The notes: generated by a model from the letters alone, not told the origin. Shown: positions 1 to 7,947, counted from the stretch's first letter. The stretch is 39,067 nt of DNA from CAZLPY01 sp964561525 (GCA_964561525.1 CAZLPY010000005.1:1-39067), one strand, 5' to 3'. Numbers and translations are program-made.

Positions 1-43
1 ATCGTATGCTATCGCATCCGTCCGGCTACATAACAAGTTATTA

Positions 44-118
44 GGCCGCATCGTCTAGTGGTTAGGACAGTAGGTTCTCATCCTGCAAACCGGAGTTCGA
101 TTCTCCGTACGGCTACCA
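44..118 (+). tRNA. tRNA-Glu (anticodon CUC)
   Basis: A full cloverleaf can be drawn. The acceptor arm pairs 44-50 with 108-114, with one G-U pair and one C-A mismatch. The D-loop contains GTGGTTAGGA. The anticodon stem GTAGG/CCTGC encloses the loop TTCTCAT, giving anticodon CTC for the GAG codon. The T-arm CGGAG/CTCCG has loop TTCGATT. The 3' CCA is encoded at 116-118. The sequence closely follows the bacterial tRNA-Glu consensus. It lies about 100 bases before zwf on the same strand. Confidence 0.95.
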
Positions 119-200
119 TTTTGTTTTTAGCAATCCATTCTTTTGTCTAAATGTTCAACTAGCTTCAAATCTCTACCAACTACCGCCTACAACCTCTTCC

Positions 201-209
201 TGATATACT
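201..209 (+). promoter_or_regulatory. Extended -10 promoter of zwf, predicted leaderless
   Basis: TGATATACT is an extended -10 element (TGn plus TATACT) ending only 6 nt before the zwf ATG. No convincing -35 box or Shine-Dalgarno lies near it. Transcription would start at or next to the ATG, so the mRNA is predicted leaderless. The identical nonamer with the same 6-nt spacing precedes the WecA/TagO-like gene at 29674. Confidence 0.6.
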
Positions 210-215
210 ACCCCC

Positions 216-1661
216 ATGGATTCATTCGCCCTCGTCATCTTTGGTATCACCAGTAACTTGGCTCAAATTAAGTTGATCCCGGCCTTATACGATATGGAGG
301 AAGCTGGGCTGTTGCCGGAAGACTGCGTCATTCTGGGCATCTCACGCACCGCACAAACGAAAGCGGAAATTGAGCAATATGTCCACGGTGTATTGCAAAA
401 AGAGAACCGCCATCATCAGCACCCCGTTGATTCAACCGTGGCGAATCGTCTGATTCAGCGTTTTTTCCACCTTGCTGGTGAAGCACATACTGCAAATCTT
501 TACGCTGATCTGAAAACGTTTTTAGACGATTATGCAAAAACGACCAAAGGCTGCCACAATCGCATCTTTTACCTGGCCACCTTCCCTGACTTATATCAAT
601 CGATCTTCGAGCATCTTAAGACGAGCGGCTTGAACAGCGAAGTTAAAGGCTGGGCTAGGTTGATGATCGAAAAACCAATCGGGAACGATTTACCGTCTGC
701 TAAAAAACTGAACCAATTACTCAACACCTACTTCCGCGAAGAGCAAATTTACCGACTTGATCACTATTTAGGCAAAGAAACGCTGCAAAACATATTAAGC
801 TTCCGCTTTGCCAATGATTTTGTGGAGCCATTGCTCAATTCACAGTACGTTGACCACATTCAGGTTAGTACCCTGGAGGATTTTGGCATCGGTGCCCGGG
901 GCGGCTATTACGACAGTGTAGGCGCGTTGAAAGATGTGGGGCAAAATCACCTATTGCAGATGATTGCGTTCGCCTGCATGGAGGCCCCGACCAGTTTTGA
1001 TAATGATGCAATCACCCGCGAGCGCCTGGCCATCCTGCAAAATCTTGTCCCCGATCCCGCCTCACTTGTCCTTGGTCAGTATCAAGGCTACACGAACGAG
1101 CCAAATGTGTCTAAGGATTCCACCAAAGACACCTATTTTGCGTTTAAAACCGAGATTCGGAACAGGCGCTTCAAAGACGTGCCGATCTACGTTCGGGCAG
1201 GCAAACACTTAGCCCAAGATGCGGATGAAATCACCTTCGTGTTTAAGCCCTTTCCGAACGGCCCTCTGAAAAATAATCTGCAATCAACGCAAGACTCAAG
1301 CGCGCTCATTTTTCGCTTGGAGCCAAACGAAGCTATTGTGTTTAAAATGCTCACTAAAAAACCTGGGCACGATATGCAACTCGAGCCTGCCTACATGCAG
1401 TATTGCTACCGCGAAAGCGCGGCGAACCTCCCTGATCCCTACGAAAAGTTGATCGCGGATGCGATAGCTGGTGACCAGACGTTCTTTAACGATGCAGCGG
1501 AAGTTGAGGCGCAGTGGGATTTTATTGATAAATTACTGGCCCACGCACCAAAAGTGATCCAGTATCCAAAAGGCTCGTGGGGGCCGAGTGAGGCCGATGC
1601 ACTAATAAAAAAAGACGGACGATCGTGGCTCGAGCCATCAATGGCCTTTTGTAAGATATAG
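216..1661 (+). CDS. zwf: Glucose-6-phosphate 1-dehydrogenase
   Basis: This enzyme oxidises glucose 6-phosphate to 6-phosphogluconolactone with NADP, the first step of the oxidative pentose phosphate pathway in the cytoplasm. At 481 residues it has the usual family length. The N-terminal Rossmann motif G10-I-T-S-N-L-A-Q-I-K19-L-I-P22 is a variant of the family pattern GxxGDLAxxK: the usual G-D is S-N here. The active-site signature RLDHYLGKE lies at residues 180-188, with catalytic H183. EKPIG (about residues 152-156) is the other conserved block. The ATG at 216 is preceded by a -10 box rather than a ribosome site. gnd, the next oxidative enzyme, is about 9 kb away on the other strand and not in an operon with it. 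The identification is firm. Confidence 0.96.
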   Translation: MDSFALVIFGITSNLAQIKLIPALYDMEEAGLLPEDCVILGISRTAQTKAEIEQYVHGVLQKENRHHQHPVDSTVANRLIQRFFHLAGEAHTANLYADLKTFLDDYAKTTKGCHNRIFYLATFPDLYQSIFEHLKTSGLNSEVKGWARLMIEKPIGNDLPSAKKLNQLLNTYFREEQIYRLDHYLGKETLQNILSFRFANDFVEPLLNSQYVDHIQVSTLEDFGIGARGGYYDSVGALKDVGQNHLLQMIAFACMEAPTSFDNDAITRERLAILQNLVPDPASLVLGQYQGYTNEPNVSKDSTKDTYFAFKTEIRNRRFKDVPIYVRAGKHLAQDADEITFVFKPFPNGPLKNNLQSTQDSSALIFRLEPNEAIVFKMLTKKPGHDMQLEPAYMQYCYRESAANLPDPYEKLIADAIAGDQTFFNDAAEVEAQWDFIDKLLAHAPKVIQYPKGSWGPSEADALIKKDGRSWLEPSMAFCKI

Positions 1662-1690
1662 TCCGCCTGACAGGGAGACGTTTTAGTCTT

Positions 1691-1785
1691 GTCATTCCTG
1701 CGCAGGCAGGAATCCAGTATAGTCAATCAGACGTTATGTGAAGTCGGTGCCGCGACTCTGGATCCCGTATCAAGTACGGGATGAC
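1691..1785. repeat. REP/BIME-like paired palindromes after zwf
   Basis: Two hairpins face each other. The first (1694-1713) has stem ATTCCTGC/GCAGGAAT and is bordered by GTC on the left and CCAG on the right. The second (1762-1782) has stem ATCCCGTA/TACGGGAT and is bordered by CTGG on the left and GAC on the right. The outer borders are therefore inverted (GTCAT...CCAG against CTGG...ATGAC), as in paired REP units or a small MITE. The family GTCATTCC...GGAATCCAG is widespread in bacterial intergenic DNA. Confidence 0.65.
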
Positions 1786-1823
1786 AAACCGGGGACTTCT
1801 TGCATTCATGTTTGACAACCCCC

Positions 1824-1852
1824 TTGACGAATGTAACTAGTTTTGGTATATA
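1824..1852 (+). promoter_or_regulatory. Sigma-70 type promoter before the NYN gene
   Basis: TTGACG (1824-1829), a 17-nt spacer and TATATA (1847-1852) match the sigma-70 consensus well. Start would be near 1859. The transcript would meet the terminator-like hairpin at 1866 almost at once, so this promoter serves either a very short RNA or an attenuated message for the downstream gene. Confidence 0.6.
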
Positions 1853-1865
1853 TATTACATAAACG

Positions 1866-1908
1866 CCTCGCCTATGGTAGTTGAAAAGCTATCTCGGTGA
1901 GGTTTTTT
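1866..1908 (+). terminator. Intrinsic terminator or attenuator in the NYN leader
   Basis: Stem CCTCGCC (1866-1872) pairs with GGTGAGG (1896-1902), with one G-U pair. An inner stem GGTAG/CTATC (1876-1880/1889-1893) is followed by T6 at 1903-1908. It sits between a good promoter and the ATG at 1926, so it would act on that promoter's own transcript. It may also end transcription from zwf. Confidence 0.65.
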
Positions 1909-1925
1909 AGTGTAAGATAAGCTAA

Positions 1926-2522
1926 ATGTCCAACCGCACTCACCTATTTATTGATGGAGAAAATTTTTTACACAAAGTAGAAGATGTAGTTCGCCGTGAA
2001 AAAATAAACAGCGAGGAAGTGGATATTACTCGGATGAACGTGCGAGGCCTGCTCGAAAACGCTCTTGGCAGCACCCTTGCTTCCCGCACCATTTTTTACG
2101 CCGCGCGCCTCCATGAGCATAAAGAGACCAAGGAAAAATCCAAAGAGCTGATCAAACTGCAGCGAAACCTCAAAACTACCCTGGAAAAACAAGGTTTTGA
2201 GTTTATTATCGCTGGCAACGTGCGCTCCCAAATCATCCACTCTAAAGGTGAAAACACCGTACTGTTCCGGGAAAAAGGCGTGGATGTGCGTATTGCAGTG
2301 GATATGGTGGCAGCAGCCTGCGATAATCAGATAGATACCGCCATACTGTGCAGCTCCGATTCCGACCTTCAGCCGGCCGTAGCCGAGCTGCGCAAACGTG
2401 AAATTGAAGTTGTCTATCTTGGATTCGAAATGAAACCAAACAAAGGCCTGACCTACACCACTAACCGCACTATCCTGCTCCGTAACAGCGAGATTCTCCA
2501 TGCTCTCGGGGTTACGAAATAA
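1926..2522 (+). CDS. NYN-domain (LabA/DUF88 family) PIN-like ribonuclease
   Basis: This is a 198-residue single-domain protein of the NYN fold, which relates to PIN and FLAP nucleases and is predicted to cut RNA with a metal ion. The acidic active-site residues typical of the family are visible: D10 in FIDGEN, the GVDVRIAVDM block near residues 118-128, and the SSDSDL block near 143-148. No membrane segment or extra domain is present. The start ATG has only a weak purine-rich stretch upstream. A promoter and terminator-like hairpin sit in its leader. The last 11 bases overlap the 3' end of the convergent BRO-N gene. Its RNA substrate is unknown; such genes are often single-copy housekeeping genes in Patescibacteria. 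Confidence 0.85.
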   Translation: MSNRTHLFIDGENFLHKVEDVVRREKINSEEVDITRMNVRGLLENALGSTLASRTIFYAARLHEHKETKEKSKELIKLQRNLKTTLEKQGFEFIIAGNVRSQIIHSKGENTVLFREKGVDVRIAVDMVAAACDNQIDTAILCSSDSDLQPAVAELRKREIEVVYLGFEMKPNKGLTYTTNRTILLRNSEILHALGVTK

Positions 2523-3345
2523 ACTTGTCCTCTTGGGTTTGCTTCAGATAATTCATCTTCGTACTAATTTTTTTGCCACTTTTATGCTCCAGTTCTTTCC
2601 GGGCATTTCCAGCTACCGTGCCACCCTCCGCAGCGGCTGTTTTGTTTTGCCCAAAACCTTGCGCATCTTTGTTCCGCGTGATTTCGGTAGTGGCTGCCTC
2701 ACCCAGCATCGAGAAAATTAATTCCAAATCATTCATGTGATCCCGCAAATTTTGTCTTTGCAGCCCTTTGAACTTTTTGTACTGCGCCGGCGTCATGCCA
2801 AACGTCGCTTTTGAAATTTCGGTAGTCAGAATGGCATATTCTCGCTCTCCACCTACACTTCGCTGCTGCCACTCATCAGTTAACTCTTCTCGAATCGCAA
2901 TGCCCCGCATCCGCTTTTCGATCCATGCTTCTGAATAACCTTTGGCTTTATACAACGCACGCGCACGTTTGGTGCCAAGCTCTGGATCATCAATTTCTTG
3001 CACTCGTTCATATCCTACCTTGGCTAACCAGCGCTTAAATGGCTCGGCTTTGGGTGAAGGAATGGATTGAATGATGCGAAAAATTCCTTGGGTATTAGCG
3101 CAATCAGTTAAATATTTTTTACCATCAGGAGCTTCTAATTTCAGTCCGTGACAAATTGTCACGACCTCACTTCCCTCAGTGCCAAGGCGCTGTTTTAACT
3201 TTCTCCAATAGGCACCCGCATCAACACTGCCTGTTAATACACCACAGACATCCACAACAGAAAACCACCATTCATTCCGAAAAACAACCTTTCGAATCTC
3301 TTTCTGCTGAAAAATCGCGATCTTAGTCTGAATATCATCATTCAT
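2512..3345 (-). CDS. BRO-N domain protein, DinD-like
   Basis: This 277-residue protein starts with a BRO-N domain (roughly residues 1-105). The segment IFQQKEIRKVVFRNEWWFSVVD and later YLTDCANTQGIFRIIQS match the phage antirepressor/BRO pattern. The second half (KATFGMTPAQYKKFKG, NLRDHMNDLELIFSMLGE, then an alanine/glycine-rich basic tail ending KKISTKMNYL) resembles the C-terminal part of DNA-damage-inducible protein D. BRO-N proteins bind DNA; the biochemical role of DinD-like proteins is poorly defined (DinD of E. coli inhibits RecA). A strong Shine-Dalgarno AAGGAG lies 5 nt before the ATG. A 15-nt perfect palindrome lies 29 nt upstream. Convergent 3' overlap with the NYN gene. It may be a domesticated phage gene. 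Confidence 0.75.
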   Translation of the reverse strand: MNDDIQTKIAIFQQKEIRKVVFRNEWWFSVVDVCGVLTGSVDAGAYWRKLKQRLGTEGSEVVTICHGLKLEAPDGKKYLTDCANTQGIFRIIQSIPSPKAEPFKRWLAKVGYERVQEIDDPELGTKRARALYKAKGYSEAWIEKRMRGIAIREELTDEWQQRSVGGEREYAILTTEISKATFGMTPAQYKKFKGLQRQNLRDHMNDLELIFSMLGEAATTEITRNKDAQGFGQNKTAAAEGGTVAGNARKELEHKSGKKISTKMNYLKQTQEDKFIS

Positions 3346-3373
3346 AACACTCCTTTATTACTAGTTGAAACTT

Positions 3374-3388
3374 GGTAATTTTATTACC
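3374..3388. promoter_or_regulatory. Palindromic operator candidate upstream of the BRO-N gene
   Basis: GGTAATTTTATTACC is a perfect 15-nt palindrome about 30 nt before the BRO-N start, in an AT-rich stretch likely to hold its promoter. Size and place suit a dimeric repressor site. It may be an autoregulatory site, but nothing in the sequence proves binding. Confidence 0.35.
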
Positions 3389-3455
3389 CATACAAAAACC
3401 GTACATCATTTGAAAAAAGATGTAAAGGACGTTAGTTAGCTATTAGCACAATATT

Positions 3456-5099
3456 CTAGAGCGCGGTTCGGATAAACTCTTCTGCCGAGAATTTTTTGAG
3501 TAGCAATTTCTCTTTATAAAGCACTTCTTGAGACTCTTCGATAATCTTAATCATGGCCTTTTTATCAAAGCTATTCACAAATTGCATCTTGTCGATACCT
3601 TCTTCTAGTTCCCGATTCGAGATGCCAATATACGATGCGGCCATGCTCACTGCCTCGCGGCGCTCTTTTTGCATAAACGCTAGTGCATCAGCCCAAACCT
3701 GCTTTAATTTTTCGATATCTGCCTTGTGAGCGGCGATGACGCTCTTTTTCGCTACCATTACATCCCACAACACCGGATATTGCTTGGTATCGGCCAATAC
3801 TTTAAATTCTCGCAGCTCTAATAATTTAGAAAGCCAAGGCTCCCACAGCACGGCTGCATCGGCATTCCCCCCAATTAAAGCGCTTCCAATGTCGCTACCC
3901 TTCATATCTAAAATAATGACATCACGCGACGATAAGCCAGCTTTCTGCAGTAAATAGAGCAAGAAAAAGTGACTGACCCACATTTTTTCCGCTGCAATAC
4001 GTTTGCCTTTCAGCTCTTTGATGGAATGGATATGTTTCGGGGTAACGAGGGCATCCCCTCCCAACGAAAGATCTTGCACCATCACAATTTCCAACTCCGG
4101 AAACTGATCCTTAAAAAGGATCGCGGTATCTAATGACACGTTTCTAAGATCGAGCTCATCATTTATAAGTGCAGTAAGACGGTTCTTATCTTTCTCGATG
4201 CTTACAATTTCAGTTTCTAGATTATTCTTCCTAAACAAGTCCTGATCCTTGGCTATATAGAACGGTGTATTACCGAGCCAGGCATCAAGGCCAACACGTA
4301 GTATTGAGGTGTCTTTATTATCAGTTTTAGTCAGTGACGCTTTGATAGATTCGGAGCGAATGATGTAGGAGATGTGCTTTTTCATGCGCACAAATTCATC
4401 GTCAAAACGCATCTCAGGCCGACGTGGACGAGGCAAGTTAATGTGAATCTCTTCCTTGATGGTTCCTGGTCTAGTACTTAATACAAACACCCGATCGGCC
4501 AAATAAATGGCTTCTTCTACATCATGAGTCACTAAAATAGTAGTTTTCTTTTCTTCTTCCCACATGCTGGCCAAAAATTCTTGCAATTGCGAGCGGGTTT
4601 GCACATCGAGTGCTCCAAAAGGCTCATCGAGTAATAAAATATCTGGGTCATTGGCTAATGTACGCGCAATAGCTACCCGCTGCTGCATACCTCCCGAGAG
4701 GGTGCTAGGGTATGAATTCCCAAATTGCTCCAGACCAATTAATTTTAAGTAACGCTCTACTATGGTAGAGATTTTAGTTGGATCAAACTTTTTTAATTCT
4801 AGTCCGAAGGCAATATTCTGCCGTACCGTAAGCCATGGGAATAAGGCAAAGTTTTGAAACACAATACCACGATCCGTACCTGGCCCCTAAATGTTTTTGT
4901 TATTCCAAATAATTTCACCAGTGGTAGGTAAATCGAGACCCGCAATTAATTTTAGGAGGGTAGATTTGCCACAACCCGATGGCCCCACAAAAGCCACAAA
5001 TTCACCTTCTCGAATTTGTAAATCGATATCATGAACGGCTTCGTTTAACGACCCATCTGTCTGAACATAAATTTTAGTTACGTCTTTAATTCGAAGCAT
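3456..5099 (-). pseudogene. ABC transporter ATPase fused to a binding-protein-like domain, interrupted by one in-frame TAG
   Basis: Read through a single TAG (4887-4889, codon 71), this is one 547-codon gene for the ATPase of a NitT/TauT-family importer. Walker A GPSGCGKST lies at residues 39-47, the Q-loop at Q82, LSGGMQQR at 134-141, and Walker B ILLLDEP at 154-160. From about residue 267 the protein continues as a domain resembling the periplasmic binding protein of the same operon (LDAWLGNTPFYIAKDQDLF, later AAVLWEPWLSKL). It has no signal peptide, so that domain should be cytoplasmic. The cyanobacterial nitrate ATPase NrtC has the same layout. The ATG at 5099 overlaps the permease stop (TAATG). 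The frame is intact on both sides of the TAG, and flanking residues match the family (x-GPGTDRGIVFQ). This indicates a recent nonsense mutation, a base-call error or readthrough, not a decayed gene. Reinitiation at GTG 4862 would lack Walker A. Confidence 0.85.
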
Positions 5100-5866
5100 T
5101 ATGCTCTCCGCTGAACCCATGGAAACAATGCTTTGTGCAAGAGTTTAATCGCAAAATCACTCGTAAGCCCGAGCAATCCAATAATAATCACTACGCTAAA
5201 TACGTGGTCAGATTGCAACAGCCTCTGTGCTTGAATGATTAGATGGCCTATTCCTGAAGTAGACCCAATGATTTCTGATATCATCAACGCCGACCAGGCC
5301 CAGCCAAGCGAGATGCGCATGTCATCAAGAATTCGCGGTTTCGCATAGGGATACATAATTTTAGTTACTATCTGCCATTTGCTTGACCCTAATCCTAGTC
5401 CCGATTCAATCATCTCTTTTGGCGTTGACTGAATTGCGTTAGCCACCATAAGAGATAATTGAAAAAATACACTGGCTGCGATTACCAATATTTTCTCCAA
5501 TTCGCCAATACCAAACCACAAAATAAACAAGGGCAAGGTGGCAGGAATGGGAATATAGCGTATAAAATCAATCAGGGGTTCAATAAGAGCCTCGGCACTC
5601 TTATTGGCTCCCACTGCAATACCAATCGGCACCGCAAGAGCGGTAGCGATCCCAAAACCTACAGTAATGCGATATAAACTGATCAAAATGTCCTGTACCA
5701 GACCCTCATTAACTAACATCGCTGTGAATGCAGAGATAACGGCCGAGGGGGTTGGCAGGAAAAAATCTTTAATCAATCCGCTGTAGGTTACGGCACTCCA
5801 TCCCACCACAATTGCTGCTGTGGTCAGTAATGATAGCGTGACGTAATGGTATCGCACTTGCCTCAT
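5099..5866 (-). CDS. NitT/TauT-family ABC transporter permease
   Basis: This 255-residue inner-membrane permease belongs to the SsuC/TauC/NrtB type. It has about six hydrophobic segments. The cytoplasmic coupling (EAA) loop GLGLGSSKWQIVTKIMYPYAKPR near residues 154-176 contacts the ATPase. Its ATG overlaps the stop of the upstream binding-protein gene (TAATG), and its own stop overlaps the ATPase ATG, so the three genes are translationally coupled. The family imports nitrate, cyanate, taurine, alkanesulfonates or thiamine precursors; the sequence does not decide between them. Confidence 0.92.
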   Translation of the reverse strand: MRQVRYHYVTLSLLTTAAIVVGWSAVTYSGLIKDFFLPTPSAVISAFTAMLVNEGLVQDILISLYRITVGFGIATALAVPIGIAVGANKSAEALIEPLIDFIRYIPIPATLPLFILWFGIGELEKILVIAASVFFQLSLMVANAIQSTPKEMIESGLGLGSSKWQIVTKIMYPYAKPRILDDMRISLGWAWSALMISEIIGSTSGIGHLIIQAQRLLQSDHVFSVVIIIGLLGLTSDFAIKLLHKALFPWVQRRA

Positions 5867-6861
5867 TACAACTGACCTAAGTAGGTGTCTTTAATTGCTT
5901 TATGCAAATCAGGCTTACTGGTCAGCTGTCCTGTTTCGATAAAAATATCACTGAACGTCTGCGCTACATCATAAATTTTTCCAGGATTATTAACGGTGCC
6001 AAAATAGGCTTTGTTATCCTGTAATGATGGCCACGATAGTCCAGAGATATAATCTGCGAACTCATCTGTTTTAAGATTGTAATGAGTTGCCATAATGGCA
6101 TCGGCTTCTTGTTGATTTGCTTTCCAGTAATCAACAGCCTTAAACCAAGCTTTCATCACCTTCTTAACGTTTTGTGGGTTTCGGTTCAGATATGGCTCAT
6201 TGATGGACAATATATCCACTACCACACCTGGTTGATCAGCAGAGCTGACTAACACCTTACCACCCGACCGTTCCTTAGCTTTTGATAACCAGGGCTCAAA
6301 TGTAACGGCAACATCGACTTTTCCTGCCACAAAAGCTGCCCCAGCTGCTCCAGCTTCTGTATCGAGTGTCTCTACGTCAGTAGATTTTAAGCCATTCTTT
6401 TTCAGCACATAGTTCAAAAAGGCTTCGCTCACAAAGTTCTTCTGCACTGCAATCTTCTTTCCTTTCAGATCTTGGACTGAATTCACCTTGTCTGTAACCA
6501 AAATGCCATCTGCACCGTTCGAAATATCGAGTTGAGTTACTCCTACTTCTGGCACATTTTCACCCCGAGCCAATACTAAAAGATCGATTGAATCTCCTAA
6601 TCCGTCAATTTCACCTTTAATCATGGCTGCTTTTCGCTGTGCAGTGTCATCTGTTTGAGTAATGGTAACCTTTACTCCTTCATCAGCAAAGAAACCTTTT
6701 TCCTGTGCTAGATAAAAAGGAGCAAACCCAACCCAAGAGTTAACACTTAGATTGAATGAGTTATCCGAACTTTTAGATGATGGTTGTTTTGCCAAGTATC
6801 CTCCAATCGCGATAAGCGCGATGATAACGATACCAAGCATAATTTTTACTGTTTTTGACAT
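5866..6861 (-). CDS. NitT/TauT-family (NMT1/SsuA-like) substrate-binding protein
   Basis: This 331-residue protein is the extracytoplasmic receptor of the importer encoded by the next two genes. A short basic N-terminus and a hydrophobic segment (about residues 5-24) form a signal anchor; there is no lipobox cysteine. The mature part shows the family start WVGFAPFYLAQEKGFF and the conserved block VAVTFEPWLSKA. A Shine-Dalgarno GAAAGGA lies just before the ATG, and no clear promoter is seen upstream. As first gene of the operon it sets ligand specificity, but the ligand cannot be read from sequence. Aliphatic sulfonates, nitrate-like anions or pyrimidine precursors are all possible. Confidence 0.92.
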   Translation of the reverse strand: MSKTVKIMLGIVIIALIAIGGYLAKQPSSKSSDNSFNLSVNSWVGFAPFYLAQEKGFFADEGVKVTITQTDDTAQRKAAMIKGEIDGLGDSIDLLVLARGENVPEVGVTQLDISNGADGILVTDKVNSVQDLKGKKIAVQKNFVSEAFLNYVLKKNGLKSTDVETLDTEAGAAGAAFVAGKVDVAVTFEPWLSKAKERSGGKVLVSSADQPGVVVDILSINEPYLNRNPQNVKKVMKAWFKAVDYWKANQQEADAIMATHYNLKTDEFADYISGLSWPSLQDNKAYFGTVNNPGKIYDVAQTFSDIFIETGQLTSKPDLHKAIKDTYLGQL

Positions 6862-6920
6862 ATATTCCTTTCGTTTATTTTTTGAAAACTACTTATGACC
6901 GACCACATGATTTAGTTTTT

Positions 6921-6960
6921 ACTCACACCAAATGAGCTTGGTTAAGCTCTTTTAGTGAGA
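6921..6960. repeat. Nested inverted repeat at the end of the small-gene cassette
   Basis: The inner stem GAGCTT (6934-6939) pairs with AAGCTC (6944-6949) around GGTT. An outer CTCAC/GTGAG pair (near 6921-6926 and 6955-6960) encloses it. It overlaps the stop region of the last cassette gene on the minus strand. No T-run follows on the minus strand, so a protein-independent terminator is doubtful. Confidence 0.4.
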
Positions 6961-7129
6961 TTTTAAGCAAATTTCTCTGCTCAGGAAGAGGCTTAGAGCT
7001 AGTCTTAGCTCCTCGCCTGAATAGAGATGCGATCTTATTTAAGATCGCCCGCCAGGTGACGGTAACGATTCCCCGAATGAGCCACCATCCGACTTCGGAG
7101 ACTTCTTGCACCCATTCTTTGATGTACAT
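6923..7129 (-). CDS. Small unknown protein, one hydrophobic segment
   Basis: A 68-residue ORF starts at ATG 7129, 6 nt after a good Shine-Dalgarno AAAGGGG. A longer form starting at 7144 would use an ATG with no such site. The N-terminal half (EVGWWLIRGIVTVTWRAIL) could form one membrane helix or an amphipathic helix and is followed by a basic stretch. The 3' third overlaps hairpin element A, so the tail containing PLPEQR may be coding, RNA-structural or both. No family is recognised. It is the last gene of a five-gene minus-strand cassette. Confidence 0.5.
   Translation of the reverse strand: MYIKEWVQEVSEVGWWLIRGIVTVTWRAILNKIASLFRRGAKTSSKPLPEQRNLLKISLKELNQAHLV
6974..7018 (-). ncRNA. Hairpin-CCTGAGC element, copy A
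   Basis: Read on the minus strand, a stem-loop (AGGC/GCCT outer, GAGCTA/TAGCTC inner, 7018 to 6989) is followed by CTTCCTGAGCAGAGA. The GCAGA then starts a second small hairpin closed by TTTGC with a GAAA loop, extending to about 6967. The linker and the start of the second stem match copies B and C; the first stem differs in sequence but keeps its pairing. It overlaps the end of the 6923-7129 ORF. Confidence 0.5.
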
Positions 7130-7140
7130 GGTTTCCCCTT

Positions 7141-7401
7141 TCATGAGTGGGAACCGCGTAAGCGGTCCCGAAAGCCGAGAATTGCGCTGGCAGCGAACAA
7201 GATGCCCGAGATGATGCCAGTTGCCACAAAGGCAGTAATGCCTTGGCGCGTTTGGCGCTCCATCTCAGCAAGCATTGAGCCGCTTGCTACCGGCGCATGC
7301 TCCAACATGACATCGTGTAGGTGAATGTTGAATGCAACAAACCCCACAGTAGCGAGCATGCAGAACAGAGTCAGGAATCCGCACATCATAGCGGTCTTCA
7401 T
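7141..7401 (-). CDS. Small membrane protein, two predicted transmembrane helices
   Basis: This 86-residue ORF has two hydrophobic segments, about residues 5-27 (FLTLFCMLATVGFVAFNI) and 54-75 (ITAFVATGIISGILFAASAIL). A charged 25-residue loop separates them, and the tail is arginine-rich. Shine-Dalgarno AAAGGA stands 6 nt before the ATG. It lies 33 nt after the 7435-7947 gene and 11 nt before the next one, in the same orientation. No known family is recognised. Its place suggests co-transcription and a membrane-related role with its neighbours. Confidence 0.6.
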   Translation of the reverse strand: MKTAMMCGFLTLFCMLATVGFVAFNIHLHDVMLEHAPVASGSMLAEMERQTRQGITAFVATGIISGILFAASAILGFRDRLRGSHS

Positions 7402-7434
7402 AGTGGTTTCCTTTGCGTACCAGGCCCGCCGGCA

Positions 7435-7947
7435 CTAATTTGAACGAATAGGTCGGCGATATCGGTTGCCCAAATATGATGTCCATTTATCTGCTTGGAT
7501 GTCGTACGAACCTATGATGCGCCCGTCCCAATCGTAGTAGACCTCAATGCGCTGATAGTCGGGATACCCAGTGTGAAATTGAGCAGGGTGGGTGGGCAGG
7601 AGGACTGAGCGCCCATTCCCCAAATTCACTTCCACGAGGCCTTGGTCAACACGACTGATGCGCGTTTCTCGCGGGCAGTTCGGCAGTTGTGCCACCAAAT
7701 CCCATTCATTTGAAGCGGGACGGTCGAGGGTCAGCACAACTTCTCCCTGATACTTAGGCTCAAAGGTGTTGAGTCGCACATGCTCCCAGATAACACTCGT
7801 ACCGAAAAAACATGTGAAGGTGCCAAACGCCGTAAGCATGGCCAACATCGTCCACAGACCAGGACGACGACTCTTTTGCCGCATAATAAGGGAGTATGCG
7901 AGCAACAAACAGCATGGAACGAGCAAGATGCAAAACAGAATTGCCAT
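7435..7947 (-). CDS. Unknown membrane-anchored protein
   Basis: This 170-residue protein has two N-terminal hydrophobic segments, about residues 2-20 and 32-52, with a basic turn between them. A polar domain of about 110 residues follows, rich in aromatic and beta-prone stretches (VEVNLGNGRSVLLP, RIEVYYDWDGRIIGSYDI). The topology suggests a small soluble beta-domain held at the membrane. A purine-rich GAGAAAAGAAA precedes the ATG. Hairpin element B lies about 75 nt upstream of the start. No family is recognised. Confidence 0.6.
   Translation of the reverse strand: MAILFCILLVPCCLLLAYSLIMRQKSRRPGLWTMLAMLTAFGTFTCFFGTSVIWEHVRLNTFEPKYQGEVVLTLDRPASNEWDLVAQLPNCPRETRISRVDQGLVEVNLGNGRSVLLPTHPAQFHTGYPDYQRIEVYYDWDGRIIGSYDIQADKWTSYLGNRYRRPIRSN

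Noticed and set aside
1..43. 3' end of another tRNA suggested by CCGTCCGGCTACA
   Set aside because: No T-loop of the right form precedes it and the terminal CCA is not intact.
1968..2501. 177-codon minus-strand ORF opposite the NYN gene
   Set aside because: It lies wholly antisense to a gene with clear family motifs, with no ribosome site or recognisable domain.
4887..4889. Alternative genetic code explaining the in-frame TAG
   Set aside because: TAG ends zwf and other genes, TGA ends the TrmB gene and others, and no other in-frame stop was found.
6967..7018. Hammerhead ribozyme suggested by CTGA...GAAA
   Set aside because: The core needs CUGANGA; here CTGAGCA follows, and the GAAA is a hairpin loop, not a junction strand.
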